Assembly (NCBI RefSeq): GCF_002119665.1
Contig: NZ_CP021111.1
Coordinates: 1,922,001 to 1,986,000, forward strand
DNA from: Bordetella genomosp. 13
GTDB lineage: Bacteria; Pseudomonadota; Gammaproteobacteria; Burkholderiales; Burkholderiaceae_B
Reading direction: 5' to 3'
DNA: 64,000 nucleotides
Below the pieces are notes generated by a model. It was not told the DNA's origin. It did not search any database and was given only the letters and a program-made list of their open reading frames with translations. Shown here in pieces: positions 23,794 to 32,455 of the stretch. Both the position numbers and the translations under genes were made by a program. Each line of letters starts with the position of its first letter. Position 1 is the first letter of the stretch.

Positions 23794-24959
23794 GTGCGGC
23801 ACGGCCGACCCTGGCCGACCTGATCGAGGAACGGCGCCAGGCCGAGCGGCGGCGGTCGTCGCCGCTGGCGCGCGCGAATCGCCAGAACGGCGACCGCTTC
23901 GCGCGTTGGCACGTTCCCGAAGTGGTCGACCACGAACCCGACAACTGGCTCGTCACCTACCTGGACCTGCTGACGCTGCTGCTGGCCATGCTGGTCGTCA
24001 TGCTGGGCGTCACGCGCGTGTACGGCTGGCATGCCGCGGACGACAAACCGGTGGCGCTGGTGGGCTCGGTGGCCAAGAGCGGGCTGCCCGCCTACCAGGG
24101 CGACTACGCGCGCCTGGAGGACCTGCCGACGATCCCGGCGGCCTGGGCGCATCTGCCGGACCCCGCGGCTGCCGCGCCGCTGGCCATGAAAACGATCGGC
24201 GCATCCGCGCCGACCGCCGTCGACGCCCAGCACACCGTACCGGCGCCTGCACCTCCGCCTACGCTGGACGAGTTGGGCCTGGGCGACCTGGGGGATTCCA
24301 TCCAGGTGCTGGTCAACAGCCAGTCGGTCAGTTTCCGCATCAGCACCGAACTGCTGTTTCCGTCCGGCCAGGCCGCGCTCAGCCCCACGGGCCTGGGCCT
24401 GATCAAGAAGCTGGCCGAGGTGATCAACCGCAGCGGCCATCCCTTGTCGATCGAAGGCCACAGCGACAACGTGCCCATCCAGACGCGCCAGTTCCCGTCG
24501 AACTGGGAACTGTCCACCAGCCGCGCCACCAGCGTGCTGCGCGAACTGGTTCGTGACGGCGTGGACGGCAGCCGGCTGCGCGCGGTGGGCTACGCCGACA
24601 CCCAGCCCCTGATGCCCAATGACACCGCACAGGGCCGCGCCGCCAACCGGCGCGTGGAACTGATCATGCGCATCACGCCGAAACCCGCGGATGAGGCGCC
24701 GCGCACGCCGGCGGCGAAAGCCGGGGCCGGCGCGGCCCATTCTCGCGCCGCGCCATTGGCCGCTGCGCCGGCTGCGAGCCAGACCACGGCCATCGGTGGC
24801 GCAGCACCGGCCGGGACTGCATCGACCAACTCTGCAGCAGCTGCTTCTGCATCCACCATCCCGACAGGGGCCAGCTCCCCGTCCGGCGATCCGGCATCGA
24901 GCACTTCAACATCGGCGCCCGCCGCGCCCCAAGCCAGCCGCACAGTCGAACAGCGCTAA
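23790..24959 (+). CDS. MotB-like OmpA-family stator subunit, orphan
   Basis: A 389-residue protein. A single membrane segment (54-76) contains the proton-binding aspartate in TYLDLLTLLLAMLVV (Asp59), equivalent to the essential Asp of MotB. After a periplasmic linker, residues 195-300 form an OmpA/MotB peptidoglycan-binding domain (LLFPSGQAALSPTG, IEGHSDNVPI, NWELSTSRA, NRRVELIM). The last ~85 residues are Ala/Ser/Thr/Pro-rich low complexity. The N-terminus before the membrane segment is longer than in E. coli MotB and rich in Arg. It is translationally coupled to the MotA-like gene, and its stop overlaps that of the convergent HD hydrolase. Confidence 0.9.
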   Translation: MSAARPTLADLIEERRQAERRRSSPLARANRQNGDRFARWHVPEVVDHEPDNWLVTYLDLLTLLLAMLVVMLGVTRVYGWHAADDKPVALVGSVAKSGLPAYQGDYARLEDLPTIPAAWAHLPDPAAAAPLAMKTIGASAPTAVDAQHTVPAPAPPPTLDELGLGDLGDSIQVLVNSQSVSFRISTELLFPSGQAALSPTGLGLIKKLAEVINRSGHPLSIEGHSDNVPIQTRQFPSNWELSTSRATSVLRELVRDGVDGSRLRAVGYADTQPLMPNDTAQGRAANRRVELIMRITPKPADEAPRTPAAKAGAGAAHSRAAPLAAAPAASQTTAIGGAAPAGTASTNSAAAASASTIPTGASSPSGDPASSTSTSAPAAPQASRTVEQR

Positions 24960-25627
24960 TCCGCCATTCCCTGGGCCGGCGCTGACTGCCCCCATTCGGC
25001 CACGAAGGTATCCCTGAAACCACGCAGCCATTCCAGCCGCTGCTGGCCCAGCCGGCGAGCGGCCTCGGTCTGCATGGAGGCCGGCAGGCCGGCCAGCTTG
25101 CGTTCGATGTGGTCCAGCGCATAGCGTTGGTCGTCCAGTTCGCGCGTGTGCCCCAGCGGATCCGACGGATGCGCGAACGCCGAACCCATGCGCCCGGCGG
25201 TATAGAACAGCCGCGCCAGGCCGACGGCGCCCAGCGCATCCAGGCGGTCGGCGTCCTGCACGATGCGAGCTTCGATGGTGCGCGGGGCGATGCCGGCCGA
25301 AAAACTGTGCGCTTCGATCGCATGGCAAACGCCCGGCAGGCGATCGGCCGGGAAGTCCGCCTCGGCCAGCATGCGTGCCGCCAGTTCGGCGGCCATGCGG
25401 GAGGCCTGCGTGCGTTCGGGATGGTTCTTGGGTAGGTTGACCAGGTCGTGCAGATAGCAGGCGGCCTGCACCACCAGCCTGTCGGCCTGGGGATATTCGG
25501 CCAGCAGCGCCGCGGCCACGCGCCAGACGCGATGCAGATGGTTCAGGTCGTGCGCGCCGTCGCCGTCGGCCTGCGCCGTGGCAATGGCGATGAATCGGGA
25601 CGTCCAGTCGGAAGAGGAAGCTTGCAT
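24956..25627 (-). CDS. HD-domain phosphohydrolase
   Basis: A 223-residue cytoplasmic protein. The metal-binding HD signature is clear: His30 in LNHLHRV, the His60-Asp61 pair in CYLHDLVNLP, and Asp125 in VQDADRLDALG, with His102 and His107 nearby. The HDLNHLHRVW start and the QDADRLDALGA motif resemble YedJ-like HD hydrolases, whose substrates are mostly undefined phosphate esters or nucleotides. I chose the ATG at 25627, where family similarity begins; the frame continues upstream without support. Its stop codon overlaps that of the MotB-like gene by four bases. Confidence 0.85.
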   Translation of the reverse strand: MQASSSDWTSRFIAIATAQADGDGAHDLNHLHRVWRVAAALLAEYPQADRLVVQAACYLHDLVNLPKNHPERTQASRMAAELAARMLAEADFPADRLPGVCHAIEAHSFSAGIAPRTIEARIVQDADRLDALGAVGLARLFYTAGRMGSAFAHPSDPLGHTRELDDQRYALDHIERKLAGLPASMQTEAARRLGQQRLEWLRGFRDTFVAEWGQSAPAQGMAD

Positions 25628-25874
25628 GGGAATCGAAGTAACGCCCGTCGGGGCGGGGCCGGCCAGGCTCGGATAAAAGAAGTACTGTACAAATATACAG
25701 GCGTCTGGCGCCGCACGCCAGCCTTCGGCGGACCTATGGGACTGAATCCTGCATTGTCGCAAACGCCCCACCCCACGGCGTAAACGCCTCTTGCGCGCCG
25801 CCCCCGCCACGGCGTAAAACCGCCGCTTGAGCCGGCACGCCGGCCGGTCGACGGATATCGAGGGTGGAGGCCCT

Positions 25875-26228
25875 ATGTCATACATGCTGCTTATCGTGGA
25901 ACCCGTTGGCCAGCGCGCCGAACGCACGCCCGAGCAAGGCCGCGAAGCCTATGCCGCCATGGTCGACTACGCCCAGAGCCTAGAGGCGCGCGGCAAGCTG
26001 GTGGATGCCCGGTCGCTGGCGTCCACCTCGGACAGCGTGCGCGTGCAAGCCCGCGGCGGACGCACCACGCTGCTGGACGGTCCCTATGCCGAGGCCAAGG
26101 AAATGATCGGCGGCTTCTTCCTGCTGCAGGACGTCACCTACGAGGAAGCCATCGCCATTGCCCGGGATTGCCCCGCCGCTCAATGGTGCACGGTCGAGGT
26201 CCGCAAGCTGGGCCCCTGCTTCGAGTAG
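25875..26228 (+). CDS. YCII/DGPF-domain protein
   Basis: A 117-residue protein of the YCII-related family. The core is MSYMLLIVEP at the start, TTLLDGPYAEAKEMIGGFFL (the DGPF-type motif) and the EEAIAIARDCP helix. These small dimeric proteins have a ferredoxin-like fold with a pocket built around His/Asp residues; enzymatic function is unproven. The start follows GGAGG. It is the first of two DGPF-type genes before a VOC protein and an ECF42 sigma factor, a neighbourhood repeated in many bacteria. Confidence 0.88.
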   Translation: MSYMLLIVEPVGQRAERTPEQGREAYAAMVDYAQSLEARGKLVDARSLASTSDSVRVQARGGRTTLLDGPYAEAKEMIGGFFLLQDVTYEEAIAIARDCPAAQWCTVEVRKLGPCFE

Positions 26229-26261
26229 CTCAAGGGTTTTCCCCAGGGTCGGCGAAAGTCC

Positions 26262-26288
26262 TGTCGATCCGACGCCGCGCCGTTCGTC
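26262..26288 (+). promoter_or_regulatory. Predicted ECF42-type promoter
   Basis: TGTCGA (26262-26267), 17 bases, then CGTC (26285-26288), about 50 bases before the second DGPF gene. ECF42 sigma factors of Streptomyces are reported to read TGTCGA at -35 and CG[A/T]C at -10. The sigma gene three genes downstream would thus activate its own operon. Confidence 0.6.
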
Positions 26289-26340
26289 GTGTACACGAAC
26301 GCCGCGATTTTGCGGCATGTCCGAATCCAGGGAGATCGAC

Positions 26341-26730
26341 ATGCGATACATGATCATCGTCAAGGCCAGCCCCGAAAGCGAGGCCGAGGCGCCGCCCGAC
26401 CCATCCATGATGTCGGCCATGCGCGCCTACCACGCCGAGCTGGCCAGCGCCGGCGTGCTGCTCGACTTCAATGGCCTGCGCGCCACCCGCCACGGCTGGC
26501 GCATCGAGTACGGCGCCGACGACCGCCGAACCGTGACGGACGGCCCGTTCGCCGAGACCCACGAGCTCATCGCCGGCTACACCCTCATCCAGGTGCGCAC
26601 GCGCGAGGAAGCGCTGGAGTGGAGCAAGCGATATCCCAACCCGCGCAGCGCGGGCAGCCGATGCGCCATCGAGGTCCGCCGCGTCTTCGAAATGGAAGAC
26701 CTGGCGCCCGGCTCGTCCATCGACCGATAA
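26341..26730 (+). CDS. DGPF-domain protein of the ECF42 cluster
   Basis: A 129-residue YCII/DGPF protein. It shows MRYMIIVKASPESE at the N-terminus, the VTDGPFAETHELIAGYTLI motif (DGPF exactly) and the EEALEWSKRYP helix. The start has GGGAG eight bases ahead. It opens the probable DGPF-VOC-sigma transcript behind an ECF42-type promoter. In Streptomyces, DGPF genes are the main targets of ECF42; their biochemical role is unknown. Confidence 0.9.
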   Translation: MRYMIIVKASPESEAEAPPDPSMMSAMRAYHAELASAGVLLDFNGLRATRHGWRIEYGADDRRTVTDGPFAETHELIAGYTLIQVRTREEALEWSKRYPNPRSAGSRCAIEVRRVFEMEDLAPGSSIDR

Positions 26731-26791
26731 GCCTGAAACGATTGCCACCCGTATAGCCCACACCCCTACCCTGAACGCAAGCGAGACCATC

Positions 26792-27202
26792 ATGCCCAAG
26801 CAAATCTTCGTCAACCTGCCCGTGGCCGACCTGGACAAGTCCGTGGCTTTCTTCACGGCACTGGGTTTCAGTTTCAATCCCCAGTTCACCGACCACAAGG
26901 CCACCTGCATGATCGTGGGCGAGAACATCCACGTCATGCTGCTGGTGCGAGATTACTTCCAGGGTTTCTGCAGCAAGCCCGTCGCCGACGCCAGGCAGGC
27001 CACCGAAGTGCTGATCGCGCTGAACTGCGACAGCCGGGCGGAAGTCGAACAGATGGTGGCCAAGGCGCTGGCCGCCGGCGGCAGTGCGCCGCGCGCGGCG
27101 CAGGACCACGGCTTCATGTTCCAGCACGGCTTCGACGACCTGGACGGCCATGCGTGGGAAGTGTTCTACATGGAGCCTGGCGCCATGGGCGGCGAGCAAT
27201 GA
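26792..27202 (+). CDS. VOC (glyoxalase/bleomycin-resistance fold) family protein
   Basis: A 136-residue protein of the PhnB/VOC type. MPKQIFVNLPVADLDKSVAF is the usual N-terminus, and the second betaalphabetabetabeta unit ends DDLDGHAWEVFYMEP, with the C-terminal Glu of the metal site. It lacks a clear first-position His, so metal binding and catalysis are uncertain. Its stop overlaps the sigma factor start by four bases (ATGA), so the two are coupled, and it is probably expressed from the ECF42-type promoter. Confidence 0.88.
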   Translation: MPKQIFVNLPVADLDKSVAFFTALGFSFNPQFTDHKATCMIVGENIHVMLLVRDYFQGFCSKPVADARQATEVLIALNCDSRAEVEQMVAKALAAGGSAPRAAQDHGFMFQHGFDDLDGHAWEVFYMEPGAMGGEQ

Positions 27203-28473
27203 CGCAAGAGGCGGCGCATCGCGCCATCGAAGCGGTCTGGCGCATCGAGGCCGCCCGCGTGATCGCGGGCGTCGCGCGCCTGGTGCGCGACGTCGGCCTG
27301 GCCGAAGAACTGGCGCAGGACGCGCTGCTGGCGGCGCTGGAGCATTGGCCCGCCAGCGGCGTGCCGGACAATCCCGGAGCCTGGCTGATGACCACCGCCA
27401 AGAACCGCGCGCGCGACCTGCTGCGCCAGCAGACCCTGCACGCGCGCAAGCACGAGGAACTGGGCCAGGAAATGGAATCGCGCAGCGAACACGTCGAGCC
27501 GGATTTCGTCGATGCGCTGGACGCGGCGCGGCAGGATGACATCGGCGACGACCTGCTGCGCCTGGTCTTCACCGCCTGCCATCCCGTGCTGTCGGCCGAC
27601 GCGCGCGTGGCGCTGACGCTGCGCGTGCTGGGGGGCCTGTCCACCACGGAGATCGCGCGCGCCTATCTGGTGCCCGAGCCCACCATCGCGCAACGCATCG
27701 TGCGCGCCAAGCGCACCCTGTCGGCCGCCCGCGTGCCGTTCGAAGTGCCCCGCGCCGACGAGCGCGGCGCCCGCCTGGCTTCCGTGCTGGAGGTGATCTA
27801 TCTCATCTTCAACGAAGGCTACTCCGCGACCGCGGGGGACGACTGGACCCGTCCCGCGCTGTGCACGGAAGCCCTGCGCCTGGGCCGGGTACTGGCGGGG
27901 CTGGCGCCGCAGGAAAGCGAAGTGCATGGCCTGTGCGCCTTGATGGAGATACAGGCTTCGCGGCTGAACGCCCGCAGCGACGCGCGCGGGCAACCGGTAT
28001 TGCTGATGGACCAGGACCGCGGCCGCTGGGATCGCCTGTTGATACGGCGCGGCCTGGAAGCGCTGGCCCGGGCCGAGTCGCTGGGCGGCGCGCGCGGCCC
28101 CTATGCGCTGCAGGCCGCGCTGGCGGCCTGCCATGCGCGCGCCGCCACCGCCGCGGATACCGACTGGGCGCAGATCGTCGGCCTGTACGACGCGCTGGCG
28201 CAGGTCGCGCCGTCTCCCGTCGTGGAACTGAATCGCGCGGTCGCGGTGGGCATGGCCTATGGTCCGCAGGCCGGTCTGGACTGCGTCGATACGCTCGCGG
28301 GCAACGCGGCGCTGGCCAACTATCACTGGCTGCCCAGCGTGCGCGCCGACCTGCTGGCCAAGCTGGGGCGCCACGAAGAGGCGCGCGCCGAATTCCTGCG
28401 CGCCGCATCGATGACCCACAACAGCAGCGAACAGGAACTGCTGCAGCAACGCGCCAGGCAGATGCTGCAGTAG
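27199..28473 (+). CDS. ECF42-group RNA polymerase sigma factor with long C-terminal extension
   Basis: A 424-residue sigma factor, twice the size of a plain ECF. Region 2 (about 10-75) holds DVGLAEELAQDALLAALEHW and NPGAWLMTTAKNRARDLLR; region 4 (about 125-180) holds LTLRVLGGLSTTEIARAYL and PEPTIAQRIVRAKRTL. The remaining ~240 residues form the helical, TPR-like DUF6596 extension (VIYLIFNEGYSA, EVHGLCALMEIQASR, VELNRAVAVGMA). ECF42 members have no anti-sigma partner; the extension is thought to regulate activity. The DGPF and VOC neighbours and the TGTCGA promoter support the group. Confidence 0.93.
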   Translation: MTQEAAHRAIEAVWRIEAARVIAGVARLVRDVGLAEELAQDALLAALEHWPASGVPDNPGAWLMTTAKNRARDLLRQQTLHARKHEELGQEMESRSEHVEPDFVDALDAARQDDIGDDLLRLVFTACHPVLSADARVALTLRVLGGLSTTEIARAYLVPEPTIAQRIVRAKRTLSAARVPFEVPRADERGARLASVLEVIYLIFNEGYSATAGDDWTRPALCTEALRLGRVLAGLAPQESEVHGLCALMEIQASRLNARSDARGQPVLLMDQDRGRWDRLLIRRGLEALARAESLGGARGPYALQAALAACHARAATAADTDWAQIVGLYDALAQVAPSPVVELNRAVAVGMAYGPQAGLDCVDTLAGNAALANYHWLPSVRADLLAKLGRHEEARAEFLRAASMTHNSSEQELLQQRARQMLQ

Positions 28474-28541
28474 CTCCATGCCCACGCATGCAAAGGGCGC
28501 GCCGCCCGGCCTCGCGGCGTGCTCGGCGGGTGGCGGCCTTC

Positions 28542-29735
28542 CTAAGCCCGCGCCATTTCCAGCGCGACGGCCGTGGCCTCGCCGCCGCCGATGCACAGCG
28601 CCGCAACGCCCCTGCGCAGCCCACGCTGCCGCAGCGCGTGCAGCAAGGTCACGATCAGCCTAGCCCCGGTGGCGCCGATGGGATGTCCCAGCGCGCATGC
28701 GCCGCCGTGCACGTTCAGGCGGTCGGCCGCTATCTCCAGGTCGCGCGCCGCGGCCATGGCCACCACGGCGAAGGCCTCGTTGATTTCGAACAGGTCCACG
28801 TCGGCCACGCGCCAGCCCGCGCGGTCCAGCACCTTGCGGATCGCGGGGATGGGCGCGGTGGTATACCAGGCCGGCTGCTGGCTGTGGGTCGCATGGGCGC
28901 GAATCTCGGCCAGTACCGGCAAGCCGTCTCGCAGGGCCAGCGACCGCCGCGTCAGCAACAACGCGGCCGCGCCGTCCGCATTGGCCGATGCGCTGGCGGC
29001 CGTGATGGTGCCGTCGTCCCGGAAGGCAGGCTTGAGCGCGGGGATTCTGTCGGGCGACACGCGCAAAGGGATCTCGTCCTGCGCCACCGGTGTGTCGCCG
29101 CCCTTGCCGGGCACCGGCACCGCGACGATCTCGTCGGCGAAGGCGCCGTTCTCGATGGCCGCGCGGGCACGCCGCAGCGTCTCGATGGCGTAGGCGTCCT
29201 GCTCGGCGCGGCCGAACCCATAGGCCTGGGCCGCGGCCTCGCCGAAGTCGCCCATCGGGCGTCCGGCCTCGTAGGCGTCCTCGAGGCCGTCCAGCGCGGC
29301 ATGGTCGTACAGCCTGTCGTGGCCATAGCGATAGCCGCCGCGGGCCTTGGCCAGCAGGTACGGAGCATTGCTCATCGACTCCATGCCGCCGGCCAGCACC
29401 ACGTCGGCCGAGCCCGCGCGCAACAGGTCGTGGGCCAGCATCACGGCCTTCATGCCCGATCCGCACACCTTGTTGACCGTGGTGGCTCCGGCGGCATCCG
29501 GCAGGCCCGCCGCGCGCATGGCCTGCCGCGCAGGGGCCTGACCCGTGCCCGCCGGCAGCACGCAGCCCATGAATCCTTCGTCCACGCGGGCCGGGTCGAG
29601 CCCTGCGCGCTCGAGGGCCGCGCGTATGGCGTGCGCGCCGAGCGCCGGCGCGGACAACGGCGCCAACGCGCCCTGGAAGCGACCCAGCGGCGTACGGGCC
29701 GCGGAAACGATCACGACGGGGTCTTCAGTGCTCAT
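28542..29735 (-). CDS. Acetyl-CoA C-acyltransferase (thiolase)
   Basis: A 397-residue thiolase with all catalytic residues: nucleophile Cys91 in NKVCGSGMKA, His351 in GGACALGHPIGATG, and Cys381 in ALCIGGGEA. The ATG at 29735 has GGAG upstream. It cleaves or forms 3-ketoacyl-CoA in the cytoplasm. It is divergent from a GntR regulator that heads an operon with an acyl-CoA ligase, so it may finish the degradation of that operon's substrate. A beta-ketoadipyl-CoA thiolase serving the box pathway is an alternative; chain-length preference cannot be read directly. Confidence 0.92.
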   Translation of the reverse strand: MSTEDPVVIVSAARTPLGRFQGALAPLSAPALGAHAIRAALERAGLDPARVDEGFMGCVLPAGTGQAPARQAMRAAGLPDAAGATTVNKVCGSGMKAVMLAHDLLRAGSADVVLAGGMESMSNAPYLLAKARGGYRYGHDRLYDHAALDGLEDAYEAGRPMGDFGEAAAQAYGFGRAEQDAYAIETLRRARAAIENGAFADEIVAVPVPGKGGDTPVAQDEIPLRVSPDRIPALKPAFRDDGTITAASASANADGAAALLLTRRSLALRDGLPVLAEIRAHATHSQQPAWYTTAPIPAIRKVLDRAGWRVADVDLFEINEAFAVVAMAAARDLEIAADRLNVHGGACALGHPIGATGARLIVTLLHALRQRGLRRGVAALCIGGGEATAVALEMARA

Positions 29736-29844
29736 GCGAACTCCATTGATGAGGAACGCGGAAGTGCGCCCTGCCCTGGTGCGCGGCCATGCCCGCACCA
29801 TGCGCGAGCGCGCCGGGCACGTTAAATGCTCGATGCCCGAAAAT

Positions 29845-29868
29845 AAATTATGTTCATCATGATAATTT
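29845..29868. promoter_or_regulatory. AT-rich inverted repeat upstream of the thiolase
   Basis: AAATTAT (29845-29851), a 10-base spacer and ATAATTT (29862-29868), in a conspicuously AT-rich pocket 110 bases before the thiolase start, in the roughly 400-bp region shared with the divergent gntR gene. The arm length and spacing suit a dimeric repressor; the adjacent GntR protein is the obvious candidate. The rest of this gap shows no gene. Confidence 0.5.
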
Positions 29869-30034
29869 CGGCCGTCATGGCTGGCAAGCCCGCAAAACCG
29901 CCGTGATCGTGCTTCGCCCCGGCGCGGTGCAATGTCCATGACGGTGCGGCGCGCCTTGTAGGCGGCCTAGCTAAGCAGCTCACCAGACCCCTCAAACCCC
30001 TCCTGCGCGATATATGCATAGCGCTTTTTCTTCG

Positions 30035-30063
30035 TTCGCATCGGCCGGGTGCAAACCTAGAAT
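30035..30063 (+). promoter_or_regulatory. Probable promoter of the gntR-ABC-ligase operon
   Basis: -35 TTCGCA (30035-30040), 17-base spacer, -10 TAGAAT (30058-30063), 70 bases before the gntR start. TAGAAT boxes recur before other genes in this window. Confidence 0.5.
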
Positions 30064-30133
30064 CGTCCAGGTGTAAGCGCACTTCATCGCTTCTGTGAGC
30101 CGCTCAACGCAGCGATGAGAAAGCCCCACCAGG

Positions 30134-30871
30134 ATGTCAGATATTCAATCTTCCGCATCGACCGCCGACGTCACGCCGGCCCTGAGCTTCGGCGACGACG
30201 CCTATGTGCGCATCCGTCGCGACGTGCTGTCGTGCCGGCTTCCGCCGGGCGCGTTCGTCACCGAACCCGAGCTCATGGCGCGCTACGCCATACGCAAGAC
30301 CAGTTGCCGCATCGCGCTGACGCGCCTGGCGCAGGAAGGCTTCGTGCGGTCGCGGCCGCGCAAGGGCTACCAGATCGCCCCCATCCTGCTGCGCGACGTC
30401 GAAGAAGTGTTCACGCTGCGCGTGCAGCTCGAGCCGCTGGCGGCGCGCCTGGCCGCCGGCCGCGCCGACATCGCCCGGCTGCGCGAACTCGAAGCGGCCT
30501 GCCGCGTGCAGCATCCGGTGCTGCAGCTCACCGAGCAGATCGACGCCTTCATGGACGCGAACAAGGCCTTTCACCTGGCCATCGCCGCGGCCAGCGGCAA
30601 TGTCCGCCTGCATCGCACGCTGGCGCTGCTGCTGGACGAGATGTCGCGCCTGGTGGCGCTGGGCTTCGGCGTGCAGAAGACCAAGCCCGAGATCAAGCAT
30701 GACCACAACGCGCTGATAGACGCGTTGGCGGAGGGAGATGGCAAGCGCGCCGAGACGATCGCGCGCCGCCATATCGAGACATTCCAGGCCATGACCCTGG
30801 AAAAACTGTACGCCAGCCTGGCAGAGACCGGCGCGGCGATCCCCGTCAACGGTCCAGGAAGCTGGCGATGA
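30134..30871 (+). CDS. GntR-family regulator, FadR/FCD type
   Basis: A 245-residue regulator. The winged helix at about 22-85 contains VTEPELMARYAIRKTSCRIAL and RLAQEGFVRSRPRKGYQI. The C-terminal all-helical FCD effector domain (about 90-225) has FHLAIAAASGN and HDHNALIDALAEGD, with the Asp/His residues that bind a metal and an acidic ligand. Such proteins are usually repressors released by a carboxylic acid or CoA ester. The gene overlaps the following ATPase by four bases, so it is the first gene of the transport/catabolic operon; the inverted repeat in the thiolase promoter is a candidate target. Confidence 0.9.
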   Translation: MSDIQSSASTADVTPALSFGDDAYVRIRRDVLSCRLPPGAFVTEPELMARYAIRKTSCRIALTRLAQEGFVRSRPRKGYQIAPILLRDVEEVFTLRVQLEPLAARLAAGRADIARLRELEAACRVQHPVLQLTEQIDAFMDANKAFHLAIAAASGNVRLHRTLALLLDEMSRLVALGFGVQKTKPEIKHDHNALIDALAEGDGKRAETIARRHIETFQAMTLEKLYASLAETGAAIPVNGPGSWR

Positions 30872-31665
30872 ACACTCTAGCCGTCCATGCGAAGGCCGCA
30901 CCGCCCGCCGCCGTTCCCGGCGCCGGTCCGGCCATGCTGCGCGTCGACAACGTCTCGAAGCACTTCGGCAACCTGCAGGCGCTGCGCGACATCTCCTTCA
31001 CCGTCGGCCAGGGCGAGGTCGTGGCCCTGCTGGGCGCGTCCGGCTGCGGCAAGAGCACGCTGCTCAACATCATCTCGGGCCTGATGCCGTACGACAGCGG
31101 CGCGCTCGAGATCGCCGGCGAGCCCGCCGAACGCTTCCGCGACTGGCACCGCATGGCCTACCTGTTCCAGGAAGACCGCCTGCTGCCATGGCGCAGCGTG
31201 CGCGACAACGTGTCGCTGGGACTCGAGGCGCAGGGCGTGCCGGGCGCCGAACGCCGCCGCCGTGCCGAAGCCGCGCTCGAGATGGTGGGCCTGGCCGGCT
31301 TCTCGCGCTCCTGGCCGCACCAGCTGTCGGGCGGCATGCGCAGCCGCGTGGCGCTGGCGCGCAGCCTGGTCATCGAACCCGACATCCTGCTGATGGACGA
31401 GCCCTTCTCGAAGCTCGATCCGCACACTCGCTCGCAGATGCATGAAGAACTGATGCGCATCCAGGCGCAGAAAGGCACCACCGTGCTGTTCGTCACGCAC
31501 GACGTCGAAGAGGCCGTCGTGCTGGCCGATCGCATCGTGCTGCTGGCGCCGCGGCCGGGACGCGTGCGCGAGGTCGTTCCGGTTCCCCTGGCGCGGCCCC
31601 GCGTGCCCACCGACCGCGACGTGGCGGAGCAGACGCGGCAGCTGCGCATGAAGGTGCAGCAATGA
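30868..31665 (+). CDS. NitT/TauT-family ABC ATPase, system 1
   Basis: A 265-residue ATP-binding subunit of the nitrate/sulfonate/taurine family. Walker A is GASGCGKST (56-64), the signature LSGGMRSR, Walker B ILLMDEPF followed by SKLDPHTR, and the switch VTHDVEEAV. It starts in an ATGA overlap with gntR and ends in an ATGA overlap with the permease. A ~25-residue Ala/Pro-rich leader precedes the domain. Confidence 0.92.
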   Translation: MNTLAVHAKAAPPAAVPGAGPAMLRVDNVSKHFGNLQALRDISFTVGQGEVVALLGASGCGKSTLLNIISGLMPYDSGALEIAGEPAERFRDWHRMAYLFQEDRLLPWRSVRDNVSLGLEAQGVPGAERRRRAEAALEMVGLAGFSRSWPHQLSGGMRSRVALARSLVIEPDILLMDEPFSKLDPHTRSQMHEELMRIQAQKGTTVLFVTHDVEEAVVLADRIVLLAPRPGRVREVVPVPLARPRVPTDRDVAEQTRQLRMKVQQ

Positions 31666-32438
31666 CTGTCGCGACCCATCCCGCCGCCCGCATCGGCCTG
31701 CTCGTCGCGCAGCGCATCGCGCTGGCCGCCATTTTCGTCGCGATCTGGTACCTGGCCGCGCAGCGCATGCCGGCCTTCGTGCTGCCCGGCCCCGAGCGCG
31801 TGCTGAACGCCCTGCTGGCGCTTACCCGCACCGACACCTTCCTGCACGACATCGGCGTGACCATGTCGCGCGTGGTCACTGGCTTCATCCTGGCCGCGCT
31901 GGTGGGCACGCCGCTCGGTCTGGCGCTCGGCTCCAGCCGCGCGCTGGCGCGGTTCTTCGAGCCGCTGCTGGCCGTGATGAACACCGTGTCGTCGGCCATC
32001 TGGGCCGTGTTCGCCATCATCTGGTTCGGCATCTCCAATGCCACCACGGTGTTCGTGGTGTTCATGACCGCCATGCCGTTGATCCTCACCAACGTGTGGC
32101 AAGGCGCCCAGAATGTGGATCGCCAGCACGTCGAGCTGGCGCGCAGCTTCCGCATGGGCCGCGCGCAGGTGCTGCGCAAGATCTACCTGCCCAGCATCCT
32201 GCCCTACTTCTTCTCGGGCGCGCGGCTTGCGTTCGGCTTCGGCTGGCGCGTGTCGCTGGTGGCGGAGACGCTGGGGTCGTCCGATGGCATCGGCTATCGC
32301 CTGCGGCAGGCCGCCGACCTGGTGCAGACGGACCAGGTGTTCGCCTGGACCCTGCTGCTGATCGTATTGATGCTGCTGCTGGAAAGCGGCGTGCTCAAGC
32401 CCCTGGAACGCCGCCTGTTCCGCTGGAAACCTCTTTGA
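31662..32438 (+). CDS. NitT/TauT-family ABC permease, system 1
   Basis: A 258-residue inner-membrane permease with six hydrophobic segments. The EAA-type loop that docks on the ATPase is HVELARSFRMGRAQVLRKIY followed by LPSILPYFFSG. It overlaps the ATPase by four bases and is followed 17 bp later by the binding protein gene. Substrate is unknown; the neighbours suggest an organic acid. Confidence 0.92.
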   Translation: MTVATHPAARIGLLVAQRIALAAIFVAIWYLAAQRMPAFVLPGPERVLNALLALTRTDTFLHDIGVTMSRVVTGFILAALVGTPLGLALGSSRALARFFEPLLAVMNTVSSAIWAVFAIIWFGISNATTVFVVFMTAMPLILTNVWQGAQNVDRQHVELARSFRMGRAQVLRKIYLPSILPYFFSGARLAFGFGWRVSLVAETLGSSDGIGYRLRQAADLVQTDQVFAWTLLLIVLMLLLESGVLKPLERRLFRWKPL

Positions 32439-32455
32439 CATCGGGAGTCCCCACC

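Noticed and set aside
22891..24959. MotA/MotB-like pair as part of a Zorya defence system
   Set aside because: Zorya needs a ZorA with a very long cytoplasmic tail plus ZorC/ZorD or ZorE. Here the MotA-like protein is only 300 residues and the neighbours are a NYN protein and an HD hydrolase read in other directions.
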